DNA of 64,000 nucleotides, taken from positions 374,001 to 438,000 of the forward strand of contig JAQFVV010006653.1 of assembly GCA_028023455.1 (NCBI GenBank). Reading direction: 5' to 3'. Under the pieces are notes generated by a model. The model searched no databases. It was not told the origin of the DNA and saw nothing but the letters and a program-made list of their open reading frames with translations. Numbering within the stretch: the stretch's first letter is position 1; every line of letters starts with the position of its first letter. Shown one piece after another: positions 10,562 to 22,814 of this stretch. The stretch comes from Epiperipatus broadwayi (lineage: Eukaryota; Onychophora; Udeonychophora; Euonychophora; Peripatidae). The translations under genes and the position numbers were made by a program.

Positions 10562-10985
10562 TCCAATTAGAGGGAGTTTCAACCCAAACTTTCAAGCTCT
10601 CTTTAATCATATACTCCATCATATACAACCCATACTTACGATCACCTACATGTGAAAAAAAGATAAATGATCTCTAATATATGCATTGCATCCATTGGTC
10701 TGGATTATCATCTCCCATACACATATATAATCAGTACTCACTTTATGTTATGATAGCAAGTCTGCAAACTTTAATGTACAGGCTTCAATCTTCTCCACTT
10801 TTCTAATTCTTCAGCCATCCATACCATTGAAAATCTGATTATGGCATGTTTAAAATCTTTGTTTGCCAATTTTGTTGTCATACCCATGTTGACCATAAGT
10901 CAGTCTGACCCCTGATATGTAGGATCCTAAGCTCATTTAAATACACAGAAGAGGGATATGACAACAAAATTGATAAACAAGGTTT

Positions 10986-11435
10986 GATATGTTGGACTAT
11001 TTCCATCATTTATGCGTGAATGTTGAATGTATAGAAAATTTTAAACTTTATTTAAACTTTCCAAATAAAAATAAAAAAATTGAAGGATTCAGGAGGATTT
11101 GGACCCTCATATATAAATATATCAAATTTCTACTATATGTTGCCTTTGACAGAATAGCTCAGTTGGTAGAGCGTTTGCCTTAAATTCGATATACAAGAAT
11201 CTAAAGGTGCGAGTTCAACTTCTAAGCGAATATTGTCACTGTGCATATAGGCCAACAACACCTAAATAAGAGTGGAGAATAATACTACTTGAAACATTGT
11301 GTAATTACGAACCTGTATTGTCTATTTGTGTGTTATTACTAACAAGTTGTTTGTATTTGGAAAGTTTAAATAAAGTTTAAAATTTTCTATACATTCAACA
11401 TTCACTCATAAATGATGGAAATAGTCCAACATATC
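10986..11435. repeat. 82-bp perfect-type inverted repeat around a SINE
   Basis: GATATGTTGGACTATTTCCA and the following 62 bases at 10986-11067 are the reverse complement of 11354-11435 with only about two mismatches. Such low divergence means these arms are much younger than, or were gene-converted relative to, the surrounding family A arms. Confidence 0.88.
11144..11245 (+). repeat. tRNA-derived SINE head in the hairpin loop
   Basis: AGAATAGCTCAGTTGGTAGA at 11150-11170 is a textbook RNA polymerase III A box with D-arm (TAGCTCAGTTGGTAGAGCG). A weaker B box GAGTTCAACTTC follows at 11210. The 5' TGACAGAATA can pair with the 3' TATTGTCA, like an acceptor stem. The anticodon arm is expanded and irregular, so this is a tRNA-like SINE rather than a functional tRNA gene. 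Confidence 0.6.
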
Positions 11436-12403
11436 ACATCTTATAATATACCATCATTACAAACCTTCAGACAAATGATAAACAAGGGCTTTGAACATAT
11501 CATCGCCAGATTTCAATGATATGAATGGCCGAAGAGTTAAAGGGTGGAAAAGATTGAAGCTTGTCCATTAAAGTTTGAAGAGTTGATATCTTAATATAAA
11601 ATGAACACTGATTATACATATATGTGTGAGAAATGATGATCTGGAGCAACTGATAAGTGCTAATTCAGCACAAAATATGTAAATTGAAAATCATTTAACT
11701 TTTTTGCATTTATGTGGTCATGTATATCAGTTGTATAAGAAGGAGTGGATGATTAAAGGGAGCTTGAAAGTCTGGGTTTAAATACTCTCTGGTTACATCT
11801 AGCTCTTGAAAGTATATATACTATACTTGTATTTAAATAATAATAAGATCCATAAAAATGTTTATTAATCTCACAGGGAAAAATGATATGATGGGTTTTT
11901 TTTTCAGTGCCAGTAGAAGTAAATTGAAATCAGTTGATTGGCTTTTGTTTGAATTTACATTCATAATAAATGTTTTTAATCAAAAACTGATTGAAAATTA
12001 ATTTAAATAATATAATGTAATAACTTTACTATGTCTTCAGAACATAGAATTAAAGTTATTTAACATAATATAGTAAAAGAACTTTTTATTTAAAATGTAT
12101 TTTAAATAAAAAGTTTGTATCTATATACTTCTGACTGTTATATATGATTGCTGGTATTACCATTCTATATTCTATTATTACTATATTAAAATATTTCTAT
12201 TGCTTATATGTATCACATTTTAATGATCTCACTAAATACAAAATTGTCACTTAGAATTATTTTTTTTTAGTTTCTTAAGTTTATTTGCCAAATTCTCTGT
12301 TAATAGACTTTCAAATTTATGTACATATTTATATTTTAATGGAAGTCAAAATAGTAAAATCTTATTAGTCCTATTTATTCATTTTCTGCTTTAAATAATT
12401 CAG

Positions 12404-12520
12404 GAGAGAGTTAGAAGAGCGTTACTCTTTATTCAGTAAAGAATTGCCTTGTGCAATTGAAGAAAATGTGAAACGTGAACAGGCAAGGCAATCTGAAGAA
12501 GTAAAACTCTTTGAAGAAAG
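12404..12520 (+). CDS. coiled-coil protein gene, exon 2
   Basis: The acceptor is TAATTCAG|GAG and the donor GAAAG|GTAACT. The first base completes the arginine codon split by intron 1; the exon ends with two bases of another arginine codon (both flanking introns are phase 2). It encodes RELEERYSLFSKELPCAI, then E-E-N-V-K-R-E-Q-A-R-Q-S-E-E-V-K-L-F-E-E. Charged helix continues; the proline in E-L-P-C-A marks a probable break or hinge in the coil. The length is divisible by three, so skipping this exon would keep the frame. Confidence 0.86.
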
Positions 12521-12943
12521 GTAACTAGTCGAGCAATGTTTCATTTAATTTAGTTTTTCTCTTTTAGTATTCTGGAATATATGCTTGGCTATAGTATTTT
12601 AGGTGTTTGTAAACTTAGATAAATATTCACCTAAATAAATTTAAGGAATAGTCTGTCACTCACATTTTTAAATATAGAATTTTTTTTATTTATATTTATT
12701 CCTAATTATTATTTATTCCCAATCAACTGTGCTCTTTCCTTCTTTAAGTGAAATATATATTGTCATCACTAGATGTCACAATTGTTGCTCTATATAATAA
12801 AATATTTGGACATTAAATGTTGTTTTGGAATACTTATTGATTCAAAAATTGAATCACTTAAAGTTGAGATTAAACAATCTGATGGATCATTTTAATATAT
12901 AGAACAATGTGAATGCTTGTATGATCACTATTTTATTTTTAAG
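12521..12943 (+). other. intron 2 of the coiled-coil gene
   Basis: 423 bp from GTAACT to TTTTTAAG, phase 2. It is AT-rich; I see no repeat or other feature in it. Confidence 0.8.
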
Positions 12944-13028
12944 GCTTGCTTCGTCTAAGAAGAAGTACCAGGATTTGGAAGAAGAATTTCGAATGGCTCT
13001 TTACTTGGAAAATGCTCGCTACAAAGAG
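12944..13028 (+). CDS. coiled-coil protein gene, exon 3
   Basis: The acceptor is TTATTTTTAAG|GCT, completing a split arginine codon. The donor is AAAGAG|GTATAT, ending exactly on a codon (phase 0). It encodes 28 residues, LASSKKKYQDLEEEFRMALY followed by L-E-N-A-R-Y-K-E. Heptad hydrophobics continue and the aromatic residues Y and F are spaced along one face. This exon changes the intron phase from 2 to 0, so it cannot be skipped alone without a frameshift. Confidence 0.86.
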
Positions 13029-13651
13029 GTATATTTTATTTTAAACATTATTGCTTTTTATTATTAACAGCATAGAGTTATTATATGATATGCAATACAT
13101 GTTAATAGAGATATTTACGTCAATATTTGATATTTTGATAGAGTATTATTTTGTTTGACTAAATTTGTAATTTTATAGAAGATGATTAGAAAATTTTTGA
13201 CAAATTAAAGTGAATAAAATAAAACTATTAATTATGTGTTTACAATGAAATTTTAGCAATTACTATTATAAAAATAATCATAAACATTGATATTGTAAAA
13301 TGTTAAAAGGGAAAAAACTAAAAAATTACTACAACAATCAATAACATGAGAAAATGGTGTTTTTAGTAATTAAGAATACAAGTGGAATAGAGAATATTAC
13401 AAAAGAAAAACCAACCATGAAAGAAACTCAACATAAATTTCATACAAAAGCAAAATTATTTATATAAATAATATGATAGATTATACATCAAAGGATTTAA
13501 AATAACCAAAAAAAAGAGTAAAGCCTAAATCAAGTGCAAACATATTGTACACCTGGGTCTCATTTTATGCGGATTATTTTAATGCTATTTTGAAGGTATG
13601 CGATTCATGTTTCTTCGTAATATCTTTCATATTTCACTATATTTATTAGAT

Positions 13652-13868
13652 ATCAAGAAATTTAAATTATTAATAACTTATTTTGACTTGAAATACTTTT
13701 TTTTTTTTTTCAAAAATATAACGTTATATTAGCAGCTAACGTGAATATGCCTGAAGCTATCAAAGAAATTTAAATTATTAATAACTTATTTTGACTTGAA
13801 ATACTTTTTTTTTTTTTTTTTCAAAAAATAACGTTATATTAGCAGCTAATGTGAATATGCCTGAAGCT
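13652..13868. repeat. ~107-bp tandem duplication inside the pogo-like element
   Basis: ATCAAGAAATTTAAATTATT at 13652 recurs at 13759 and both blocks run through GCCTGAAGCT. Copy 2 of the element has this block once, so the duplication happened in this copy only. Confidence 0.9.
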
Positions 13869-14188
13869 GTATTTAGAACTTAGCTTCTATGTAAATAACC
13901 TATTTATACTAATGAGTAAATAATAATAATAGATTTATACTTACATATAAAAATATCGCTATAAATATTCAAAAAATTTAAACTTTTAAAACGTATTTTG
14001 TTATATATGTATAACAGAAATAAATAATCTTTTAGGTTTTTAAAATAAAAAATGAAGATTTTATAAACTGAAAATTATCTTTCTAATGATAATGTATAAT
14101 CTTTTTGTTTTGATTGCGATTTCATTTTTTTTAATATAGAAACAGAAAACTATTAACACAGCACAAGACTGAAAATGGCGCTAGTTGT

Positions 14189-14293
14189 ACATCACATCAT
14201 GAATAAAAATAGTGGCTAACAGGTTTCTCTGGGCATAATTGCTGAGAGATTCTTGACTTCATTTAAGGAGAAGCCACAATACATCACATCATG
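14189..14293 (+). repeat. repeat F, copy 2, with 13-bp flanking repeats
   Basis: ACATCACATCATG at 14189-14201 and 14281-14293 flanks a 79-bp block that is missing from the matching place in copy 2 of the pogo-like element. The block matches 7203-7284 (GGCTAACAGGTTTCTCTGGG and so on). The pre-insertion site is thus documented, although the flank could partly be the tail of repeat F itself. Confidence 0.75.
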
Positions 14294-16581
14294 TCGAATC
14301 TGATTTCTCAGTTTACAAATGAACACTAGTGATAATGATTAAAATATGTATGAAAAATGTAAAATTAAATACTGTAGTAATAAAAAAAGTAAAAAAAGTT
14401 TGTCTTGTATTAATTTTTTTCAAATATTTGAAATTTTTTATTAGTCATACTTTATTTGCTTATTTTTTTAATATGAATTTTAAAGTAATGTTTCCTTGCT
14501 GCTTTGTTTTTATGCGAATTCTGAAAATTACAGCACCTATCCCCCATTTTTCCAGGTAAATTAAGTCTATTTTTGTGTGATTTTTTTTAATGCGGGTTTT
14601 CTATGGAACCTATCTACCACATAAAAGGGGCTCCAGTGTATTTAATTTTCAATGTTGTGACTAGATCATTACAGAAATTTCTTTTTGATCTTTCTGAAAA
14701 CTAAAATGAATCTTCAAAAATTCCAGATCTAGTTTGAATGGATGATTGAATATCAAGAATTTAAATTCGGTAATCTGAGAATACCACCAAAAGATAAATA
14801 ATGAACTTCTGGCAATAAATCTTTTGTGTCTCTATGTCTCAAAATATCATTATACTTTCATCATGTTATTGTCAAATATAGATGGTTATAATTCAGTAGT
14901 AAAATTAAATATCTTATTATTGTTCAGAGTTAGTGGACAAGTTGAGTAAGAAATATTTCAATTTTTCCATTCAAATTAAAAATAAGTGAAGGTATTTTGA
15001 AATTTTGAAGACTTCTACTTAATTCATGACAGATATTTAGTAAATAAGTAATATAATTGAATGTTTAGCAGTTAGAGAGGTTGACTTTTGATCTAGAATC
15101 AAATAAGCCTGTAAATCTATCACTGTAGTAAACAACACAAGAACTCATGTTTAAATATATTTAATTCATTACACTTTTTGAATTTCTATCATTAAACAAA
15201 TTTGCACATTATTATGAAAATTATGGATATTTATTAATTTTCTAATATCAAAAGAATAATTTTAATTATATTAGAAATTCAACAAATAACAGTTTGTCTA
15301 ATTAAAATTGCTTATCAAATAATAGAAAATTCACAATTTTGAAAATTATGCTTGTGAGAAAATTTTATAAAATATGTTGGACTTGTATACAGCAATTGCA
15401 AATAAGAAATGGCAAAAAGATTAGTGACCCATGAATTAATATGGTAAATAGTCTCATATTTTCAGTTAATTTAAAAAATATTTTTTTTCTTTACTTATGT
15501 ACTTTTTATATTATTATTAAAAACCATACTTAGACAATCCCAATATGAATAACAATCAACAATCTCACACTGTTGTCAAGGCAACCTCCTTTTAACAATA
15601 AAAGTGTAATCCACCTCTATTCATGGTCCAATATGACTATATAGACACTAACGATTGCAACTTGACCCCAGAGATTGAAATTATAGATGCAAAAAAATTT
15701 AAATAAATCCCTTTAGACAGTAAATAAATAGTCAATTATATAACATTACAAACTGCAATTATAATTTTCAAATTTCACCTAAAGTATTACTTAAATAATA
15801 GTTGTGATCATTTTATTAAATAAGAACAATTTTTTCAAAAACGAATAAAATGAAAATGAAAAAGTAAATTCCAGTTATCCCAGGAATAGTTGGTAAAATT
15901 GAAAAGAATTTAAAAATAATTATTATTATCTGTTTACACAGAAAATTAAGTCTAAAGATGATCCAAATAATAAGTTTACCAATAACGTTTGACAGCTAGA
16001 AGTTTTTTTTTAATTATTAAAAATGCCTTTTTTTAGTGTTATGTTCCAAAAAACATGAAAAAATAAATAAATTCAAGAAGCAAATGAGACTTATTAACTC
16101 ATTTCCAAAAATATAAGATAAAAATAAATAATATTTTTTTATTGCCTTGGTAGATGATAAAAATCAATAAATGTTAAAATAATCAATCTTAGATATTAGC
16201 AACAAAAGTACTTCTCTTTATTGTTTATACTGAATATACAGCTGTTAACAAATTCAGCTCATTTTTAATGAGAGACATGACCAGTTTATCTTCTCGGATA
16301 AAATCAAAACATTAAATAGCTTGAAATTTTCTCTTATTTGTGCCATATGTGGAAATTGATTTATTGTTTTTTGCTTTTTAAAAGTTCAAACAGATATATT
16401 CTTGATTTATTATATATATTGAGATTAATCCACAATAGTGAAGTGTTAGTATGTGTACATATATATACATATTTAAAGCTTAAAGAAAAAATAGAAATTA
16501 ACATAGACAAAAACAACCAACAAAATATAAATCCACATAACAACTATCAAAGCAAGATGTAACACCAAAGTCCAATCAATT

Positions 16582-16930
16582 TGTCACAGTTGTGACAAGG
16601 ATGAGGAAACATTTGACCACATAATTAAAACATGCATGGGTCTAGGTAATATATAAAAAAATAATATTTGATAACGCAAAGATAGATTATTACAAAATAC
16701 TCAACATCAAAGGATGCATCCGCGGAAGAGATATTTCTACAATTAGGCTAGCAGTTTTCATCACCTATGTCATATGGGTTGTTAGGTGCAAGGCACAATA
16801 CCAACTTCCCAAGCCAGAAGAGAATGTACTATTTAATCAAAGCATGAAAAAGATTAAACATAGAGACAAAACTCTTGCAACAACATTCATTTTTCAAGAG
16901 ACATGGAAGCTATTTCAGACCTGTCAGTAG
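16582..16930 (+). pseudogene. LINE carboxy-terminal fragment with zinc knuckle
   Basis: From 16582 the frame reads CHSCDKDEETFDHIIKTC, a C-x2-C...H...C knuckle typical of the end of I/R1/Jockey-like non-LTR polyproteins. After a frameshift, 16748-16930 encodes LAVFITYVIWVVRCKAQYQL and a lysine-rich tail, in the position of the usual 'Y.IW..R' segment. Stops and shifts make it non-functional. It resembles 7384-7623 in plan, but is not obviously a copy of it. Confidence 0.6.
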
Positions 16931-19900
16931 AGTTAACAGTGAACTTAACCTAAATATCTAACCCTGTTTTAACTCAATAATGTTAATCCCATAACTTATA
17001 TAGGTGGATTCATTCTATATTTTCTTAAAGACTTTATCTTGGGTTTGAAAAAGTGGGAGTATTCATTTATATAGTGACATCTGCAAAGCGCATGTGTATC
17101 AGCTTATTGGCTTATTAATATTATAGATTATAACAAAAACATCACGCTATATTAAAAAAAATAAATGTCTTATCTATTATTGTAAATTTTCATTATCTAT
17201 ATTTGTAATGTACCATCAATATTTATACTCATCTCATAATTAATGTCACACAGGTATTAATTAATTTAATAAATGTTTTTGAGAAAAATTACATCTATAA
17301 TTATTTAAAATAATATTCTTGGTGTTTTTGAAATATTGTAAATTATTTGAAATTATATATATATAAAAAAGATCTCTATTTGATAAATATTTTAATTTAG
17401 ATACAAATTTTAATGTAACAAAGAAAGAAAACTATTTTCATCTAAACAAAGATTTTTTTTATAATGCACTTATATTTATAGAATTAATTATAATATGTCT
17501 TTAGTTCATTAAGAAGGATTTTTTTAATTAAGAAACTGAAACTATTCCTGTTTTGATGTAAGTAAAATATAAAAATAAGAAGCATTGTTAATACAACTAT
17601 AATCTTACTTTTTATTAATTAAGAAAAAATACTTACTTAATACTCATAGTATCTTCTATAAATAGTAAAGATCGGTTCAATTGAAAAAAATAGATAACTT
17701 CAAAAGAAGGGCAATTTTGGTCTCCACATTGGTTGAATTTGAAATCTCAGAGAAATATAGAAGAATGGCTTTTTTATGATGAATCATAGCCCAATATTGC
17801 TGTAGAAGACATGACATGCTGTATCTGAAGTTTGGAAACTCTACAAATTGCTTCCTAATTGAAGATCACTGGCATTACTGGTTCTATTTCTTAACCAGAA
17901 TATATATGAGAAGCCAGCCTAACCTTATAGCATCTCAGTGATATATAATTTATATATATTAAAAGTACTATTTTTTTATATATTGGAAGAACAGATAGAA
18001 GAAATTGACAAGGTAATAAAATCTATATTAATATTAGCATATTATTTCAAACATTGATTCTAGTATTAATGAAAATATATTATTGCCCAACAAAACAACT
18101 ATTTAACCTGTACTGTTTTAATTTGTTTTAAAAGTAAACCATTTTTAAATGAACTAAATAAATTACCAAATAATAAAAAAAGTTCATTACATTAATAAAA
18201 AGTGTCTGGGTATTGAAAGCTTCAGACAAGTTTAAAAGCCTTCAGAGGATAGGTATGTCATTGTTGTTGTTGGTTTTTTTTTTTTGTGTGGTATATTTAC
18301 TTATAATGAAATTCACAAATGTTGTTTTAACATGACAAAATTCTAGTTTTGGGATTGAATCAATATATTTGTGTCTTTTTTTTAATAATTAGATTGCAAA
18401 AATAATTAGTTTGTAGGTTAAAGAAAATTAAGAATTTAAAATTGAAATATTATTTTTGTATATGTTTGTGTATGTATTATATATATTATTTACTATTTAT
18501 ATATTGTTAACATAGAATAATATTAGTCTATTGATTTAATAAATTTATTATTAGAAATTTAAATATTTCATAATTGTGAATATATATATCTTTATTATTA
18601 AATAGTCTGATCTTCGAATATTAGGTGGATAATATAATACAGTGGAGTTTCCATATCAGTTATATTTTGTTCTATGATTCTTTTTTGTGCAATGTACATT
18701 GATATAATTGCTCATGTCTTGATAATAAGCTTTGGTTACAATAAGATATATATTGTTTATTGAACTGTGAGTGTACAGTATTTTTTAACATATATATATA
18801 ATGTATACACCTTATTTATATATATATTTTATTATAATTATTAACAGTAAATTGAGAGACCACATTTATATATATATCATGTATGTGCCCATTCATTCAC
18901 ATTTCAAAATAATAAAAATTTACCATAGCATATTTTTATTTTTTTAAATAAAATAAATGGTAGGATTTTAATCACAATTAAACACAATCTGGATGATGTT
19001 CTTTTTCTTCAATAACTTTTTTTATCTCTATGGAAATGTTAATAGCTATTTTATTACCAATAGATAATAACCTTATGCGTTTTTGAAGCTTTTAGGCTTG
19101 AAAATTATGCAGTCACTTTTACTTGCCATTATCTATGTTCTTAATTAATCTCTTCAAACTTTAAGCTTTCTGATGCATTACAAGAATATTGTATGGATCT
19201 TACTAAATTTCATAAAACTTTCTGTTTTACTCTTAAAGAACATTTTATTATGGGTATACTGTACCATATCAAAATGATGAATAAAATATGTGTTATTAAT
19301 TTAACCTGAAGACATTTTATTAATAAATGTGATCATGTACAACACTCCAAGATGGAAAAATGGCATTAAGTTTATAATCAATAAGATTATTTTAGATAAT
19401 AAAGAAAAGAATTTTATGTAAGTTTAAATTAAGTAATTAATTTGAAGAACAGCCTATCCGGATGGCTTTGTATTCATGATGTATATATAGTAAAGGAAAG
19501 AAAGAGTTTTTACTTCTTGTAGAATTTAGTTATTGTGAACTTCTGGAAAAGTTATTGAAAGTTTTAAACTGTTAAATTACATCAAGCTATGAGTGATTAG
19601 ATAGTCACAATTTATCTGGCCATTGCCAAGAAGATAACTATGGAGTTCCCTGATCTTATAGAATGCTAGGCCAGTAAAGATTCCGCTTACAATTATTAAT
19701 TCAAATTGCTGACATGATATGCTGTCACCATCAAAAGGAAAACCCCTAGTACATAATGCTACTGGTAAATCACTTAAAGCCTCTTTAATATGCTACTTTC
19801 TTTGCTTGAACAATTTATTTATTAACCATTATTTAAAGAGGGTTTCTTTTCCTGCTGTAGAGAATATTCTTACTGTATTATTTAGATATTTTATCGCATT

Positions 19901-20169
19901 ATTTAAATATTTTTTATTGTGTTATAACACACATTTAATTAATTATACATAATAAGGAAGATTGACTATTACAATATAAATTTGATCTTTCTTAAATTTG
20001 CTAGACTTATTGTTTAAGAATCAGACAGATAAATTTATTAAAATATATAAATGATTAAAATGTTTCAAATCTAAAGAAAATTCCAGTAATTAAATAACAG
20101 CAAGACATTTAAATCCCTCCTCAATGATTCTAATTTGTTTTTTTATTATTTTCTAGTTAAACTTATATA

Positions 20170-21078
20170 CACCTGGGTCTCATTTTATGCGGTAGATAGG
20201 TTCCTCAGAAAACGCGCACAAAAAAAATTGGACAAAAATAAATGTAACTTACCTTGAAAAATGGGGGATATGTTCCAGTAATTTTTAGAAGTTGCATAAA
20301 AGCAAAGCAACAAGGAAAAATTACTTTAAAATTCGCATTAAAAAAATAAGGAAATAAAGTATGACTAATAAAAAATTTCAAATATTTGAAAAAAATTAAT
20401 ACAAGACAAACTTTTTTTACTTTTTTTATTAACTACAGCATTTAATTTTACATTTTTTCGTACATATTTTAAGCATTACTGCTGTTTGACAATATGCGTT
20501 CGTTTGTGAACTAGTAAGAAATCAGATTTGTGACATGATGTACAACTAGCGCCACTTTCAGTCTTGAGCTGTGTTAATGGTTTTCTGTTTCTATATTTAA
20601 AAAATGAGATCGCAGTCAAAACAAAAAAATTATACATTATCATTAGAAAGATTATTTTCAGTTTATAAAATCAATAAAATCTTCATTATTATTTATTTTA
20701 AAAATCTAAAAAAATATTTATTTCTGTTAATATCTAACAAAATACATTTTAAAAGGTTAAAATTTTTGAACATTTATTGTGATATTTTTATACGTACGTA
20801 TAAATCTATTATTATTATTTACTCATTAGTTTAAATAGGTTATTTACATAGAAGCTAAGATTCTAAATACATCTTCAGGCCATATTCACATTAGCTGCTA
20901 ATATAACGTTATATTTTTGAAAAAAAAAAAAGTATTTCAAGTGAAAATAAGTTATTAATAATTTAAATTTCTTGATATCTAATAAATATAGTGAAATATG
21001 AAATATATTAAGAAAAAACATGAATCGCATAACTTTAAAATCGCATTAAAATAATCCGCATAAAACAAGACCCAGGTG
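20170..21078 (+). mobile_element. pogo/Tc1-like non-autonomous DNA element, copy 2
   Basis: Flanked by TA (20168-20169, 21079-21080). The terminal repeats are CACCTGGGTCTCATTTTATG and the inverse of CATAAAACAAGACCCAGGTG, about 24 bp with two mismatches. The 909-bp body is about 85% similar to copy 1 in reverse orientation, including ATAACGTTATAT and GTACAACTAGCGCCACTTTC landmarks. It lacks the tandem duplication and the F insertion of copy 1. No coding capacity. Confidence 0.8.
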
Positions 21079-22814
21079 TACTCAGAATCTATTATTTCAA
21101 ATACGTAATCTGAGCCATTAACGCAATTTCGAATGGTTCATAAATTTTTTTTTTTTATTAAACGTGTTTAACAAAATAAAGTTAAAACTTTATTTTCTTT
21201 ACAAGAAACAAGTATATATGTATACTGCATGCAAGTAATTTATAAACAACCTGCAGTTTTAAAATAAAATTTAATATTCAAAGTTAAAGGTTAAAACTTT
21301 GTTGTTGTTTTTTTTGATAAATATATCTGTATACTGTACAGTACAATAGTTTACTCTCTAAAACTTTTAATTCAAATTTAATATTTTATCATTGTAGGCT
21401 GTCATATTGATATTTCCATCTATATGTAAGACCTATGGGGCAGATTTTTAATTAAGCAGAGAATAATCTTTTATAAAAAAATTTATATTACATATAATAA
21501 CTGCATAAGCCCAGATTTAGCCTCCTATAAATATATGTCCACATATTATCAACTTATGACATGATCATTTACATTTTATTTTATATAGATTTAAATTAAG
21601 TCCAAATGTTTATTATTTTATATAAATTTAGCATTGCTGGGTTGTCTAATTTTATGATTATCTTACTGCATTTCTTCAGCATATGTATATCCCTGCTTTG
21701 GAATATTTAATTTGACAGGTTCTGTTTGTCTAAGTTCCATGCAAATATGGGAACATTCCTTTCATTTTCCAGACCTGGAGGGTCTTGTTCTTGTCTTGTT
21801 AGCAGTGCAGTGGGTCATATCTGTCTGTTAATGAGAGTTATTTAGGGTTATATAAAGATACTCATTCTATCATACCATGATCCATTTATTCTATAAAATT
21901 TTGAATCTAACTTTGCAGAGGTGAATATATTACCACCATTGCCTTCTTGGTGGACTGTTTACTACTTTAGCAACTCAGTGCTGCCTTCCTTATCTCTTGT
22001 GTATGTTAAAGCTTGATATTTCAGCATTTATTTGTCATGATCATGAGAATTATGCATCTATCTATTTAACCATATTTTTCTAGAGATTATTATGTATCTG
22101 CTTAAGGGACATCTGCCACAAAGATCAAATAGATACATCAGCCAAGGTCCCTTATTTATATATATATGTTATACCATTGAAATTTTTACATATGTAATCA
22201 TCTAATTAATGTAATTCCGCTATCTTATCTAGCAACCTAATTAAGCAGTAGTCATTTCTTTTGTTTGTTTGTTTGTAATTTTAATACTAATAAAGTGTTC
22301 GTATTTTATATATACATTGCATTGGGTGTCTTATTTTGCACAGGGAAGTCATATAGTTGTAATCTAATTTTAAGAGTCTCTACCTCTCCCTGATCACCAA
22401 GCCTAAAAAAATGAAGTAGTATGTAGATTACAGTGAGCTGTGGTGGTTTACCCTAGTGGTGATTTTGTGGCTGTCTGGTCATCCTGATCATTACAATGTG
22501 AATGGTATAATGAAGACAAGATTTTCTATTGTTAAGCAAAAATGCCTTTTTTCATTCATGAATGTTTATTGTGATAAACTCATAACTATTACATAGGATT
22601 ATACAAAATATAAATTGTCATGTTAATTTGTTAATATTACGAATTATGTAATTTGCAGACAGTTTCAGTTTTTTGCACATTATGATAACTGCAAACTTAA
22701 ACTATTAACCTTTAATGTTATGTATATATTGATGAATGTCTTCTTTTATTGATCATATTCACAAATTATCATAGTAAAAACATTTTAATAGAATCTAAAT
22801 TAAATTATTTAAAA

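Larger units (their letters stand above)
10563..11800. repeat. family A fold-back repeat, long palindrome with nested insert
   Basis: The left arm 10563-10870 and right arm 11478-11800 are reverse complements (outer ACTTTCAAGCTC / GAGCTTGAAAGT, inner AAATCTTTGTTTGCCA / GATAAACAAGGGCTTTG). The 600-bp spacer carries a second inverted repeat (10986-11067 with 11354-11435) and a tRNA-like SINE. The right arm keeps a decayed hammerhead on the plus strand (11628-11690: CTGATAA, perfect stem II GTGCT/AGCAC, GAAA changed to AAAA). In the left arm, the core between stem I strands has been deleted. Confidence 0.82.
10319..12403 (+). other. intron 1 of the coiled-coil gene (repeat-filled)
   Basis: Runs from GTGCTG to AATTCAG. 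It holds the (TAA)n microsatellite, the large family A palindrome and a tRNA-like SINE, described separately. The last 550 bases (11870-12403) are plain AT-rich sequence in which I see nothing. Confidence 0.75.
13550..14638 (-). mobile_element. pogo/Tc1-like non-autonomous DNA element, copy 1
   Basis: Bounded by TA on both sides (13548-13549 and 14639-14640). The termini CACCTGGGTCTCATTTTATG and, inverted, CACTGGAGCCCCTTTTATGT are related terminal repeats about 24 bp long. A TA target and C-A-C/C-A-G termini with a TTATGCGG block fit the Tc1/mariner superfamily, pogo branch. There is no transposase, so the element depended on another copy. It has been enlarged by an internal 107-bp tandem duplication (13652-13868) and an 79-bp insertion of repeat F. 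Copy 2 at 20170-21078 has the opposite orientation. Confidence 0.75.

Noticed and set aside
10440-10677. Open frames encoding polyleucine and polyasparagine
   Set aside because: They are translations of the (TAA)n microsatellite on either strand.
11144-11245. A functional tRNA gene
   Set aside because: The A box is excellent, but the anticodon arm is expanded and the B box and acceptor stem are imperfect, so a SINE is the better reading.
16338-16562. Short open frame upstream of the LINE knuckle
   Set aside because: Composition is AT-driven (I, K, N, Y) and shares no motif with the LINE; no support as a gene.
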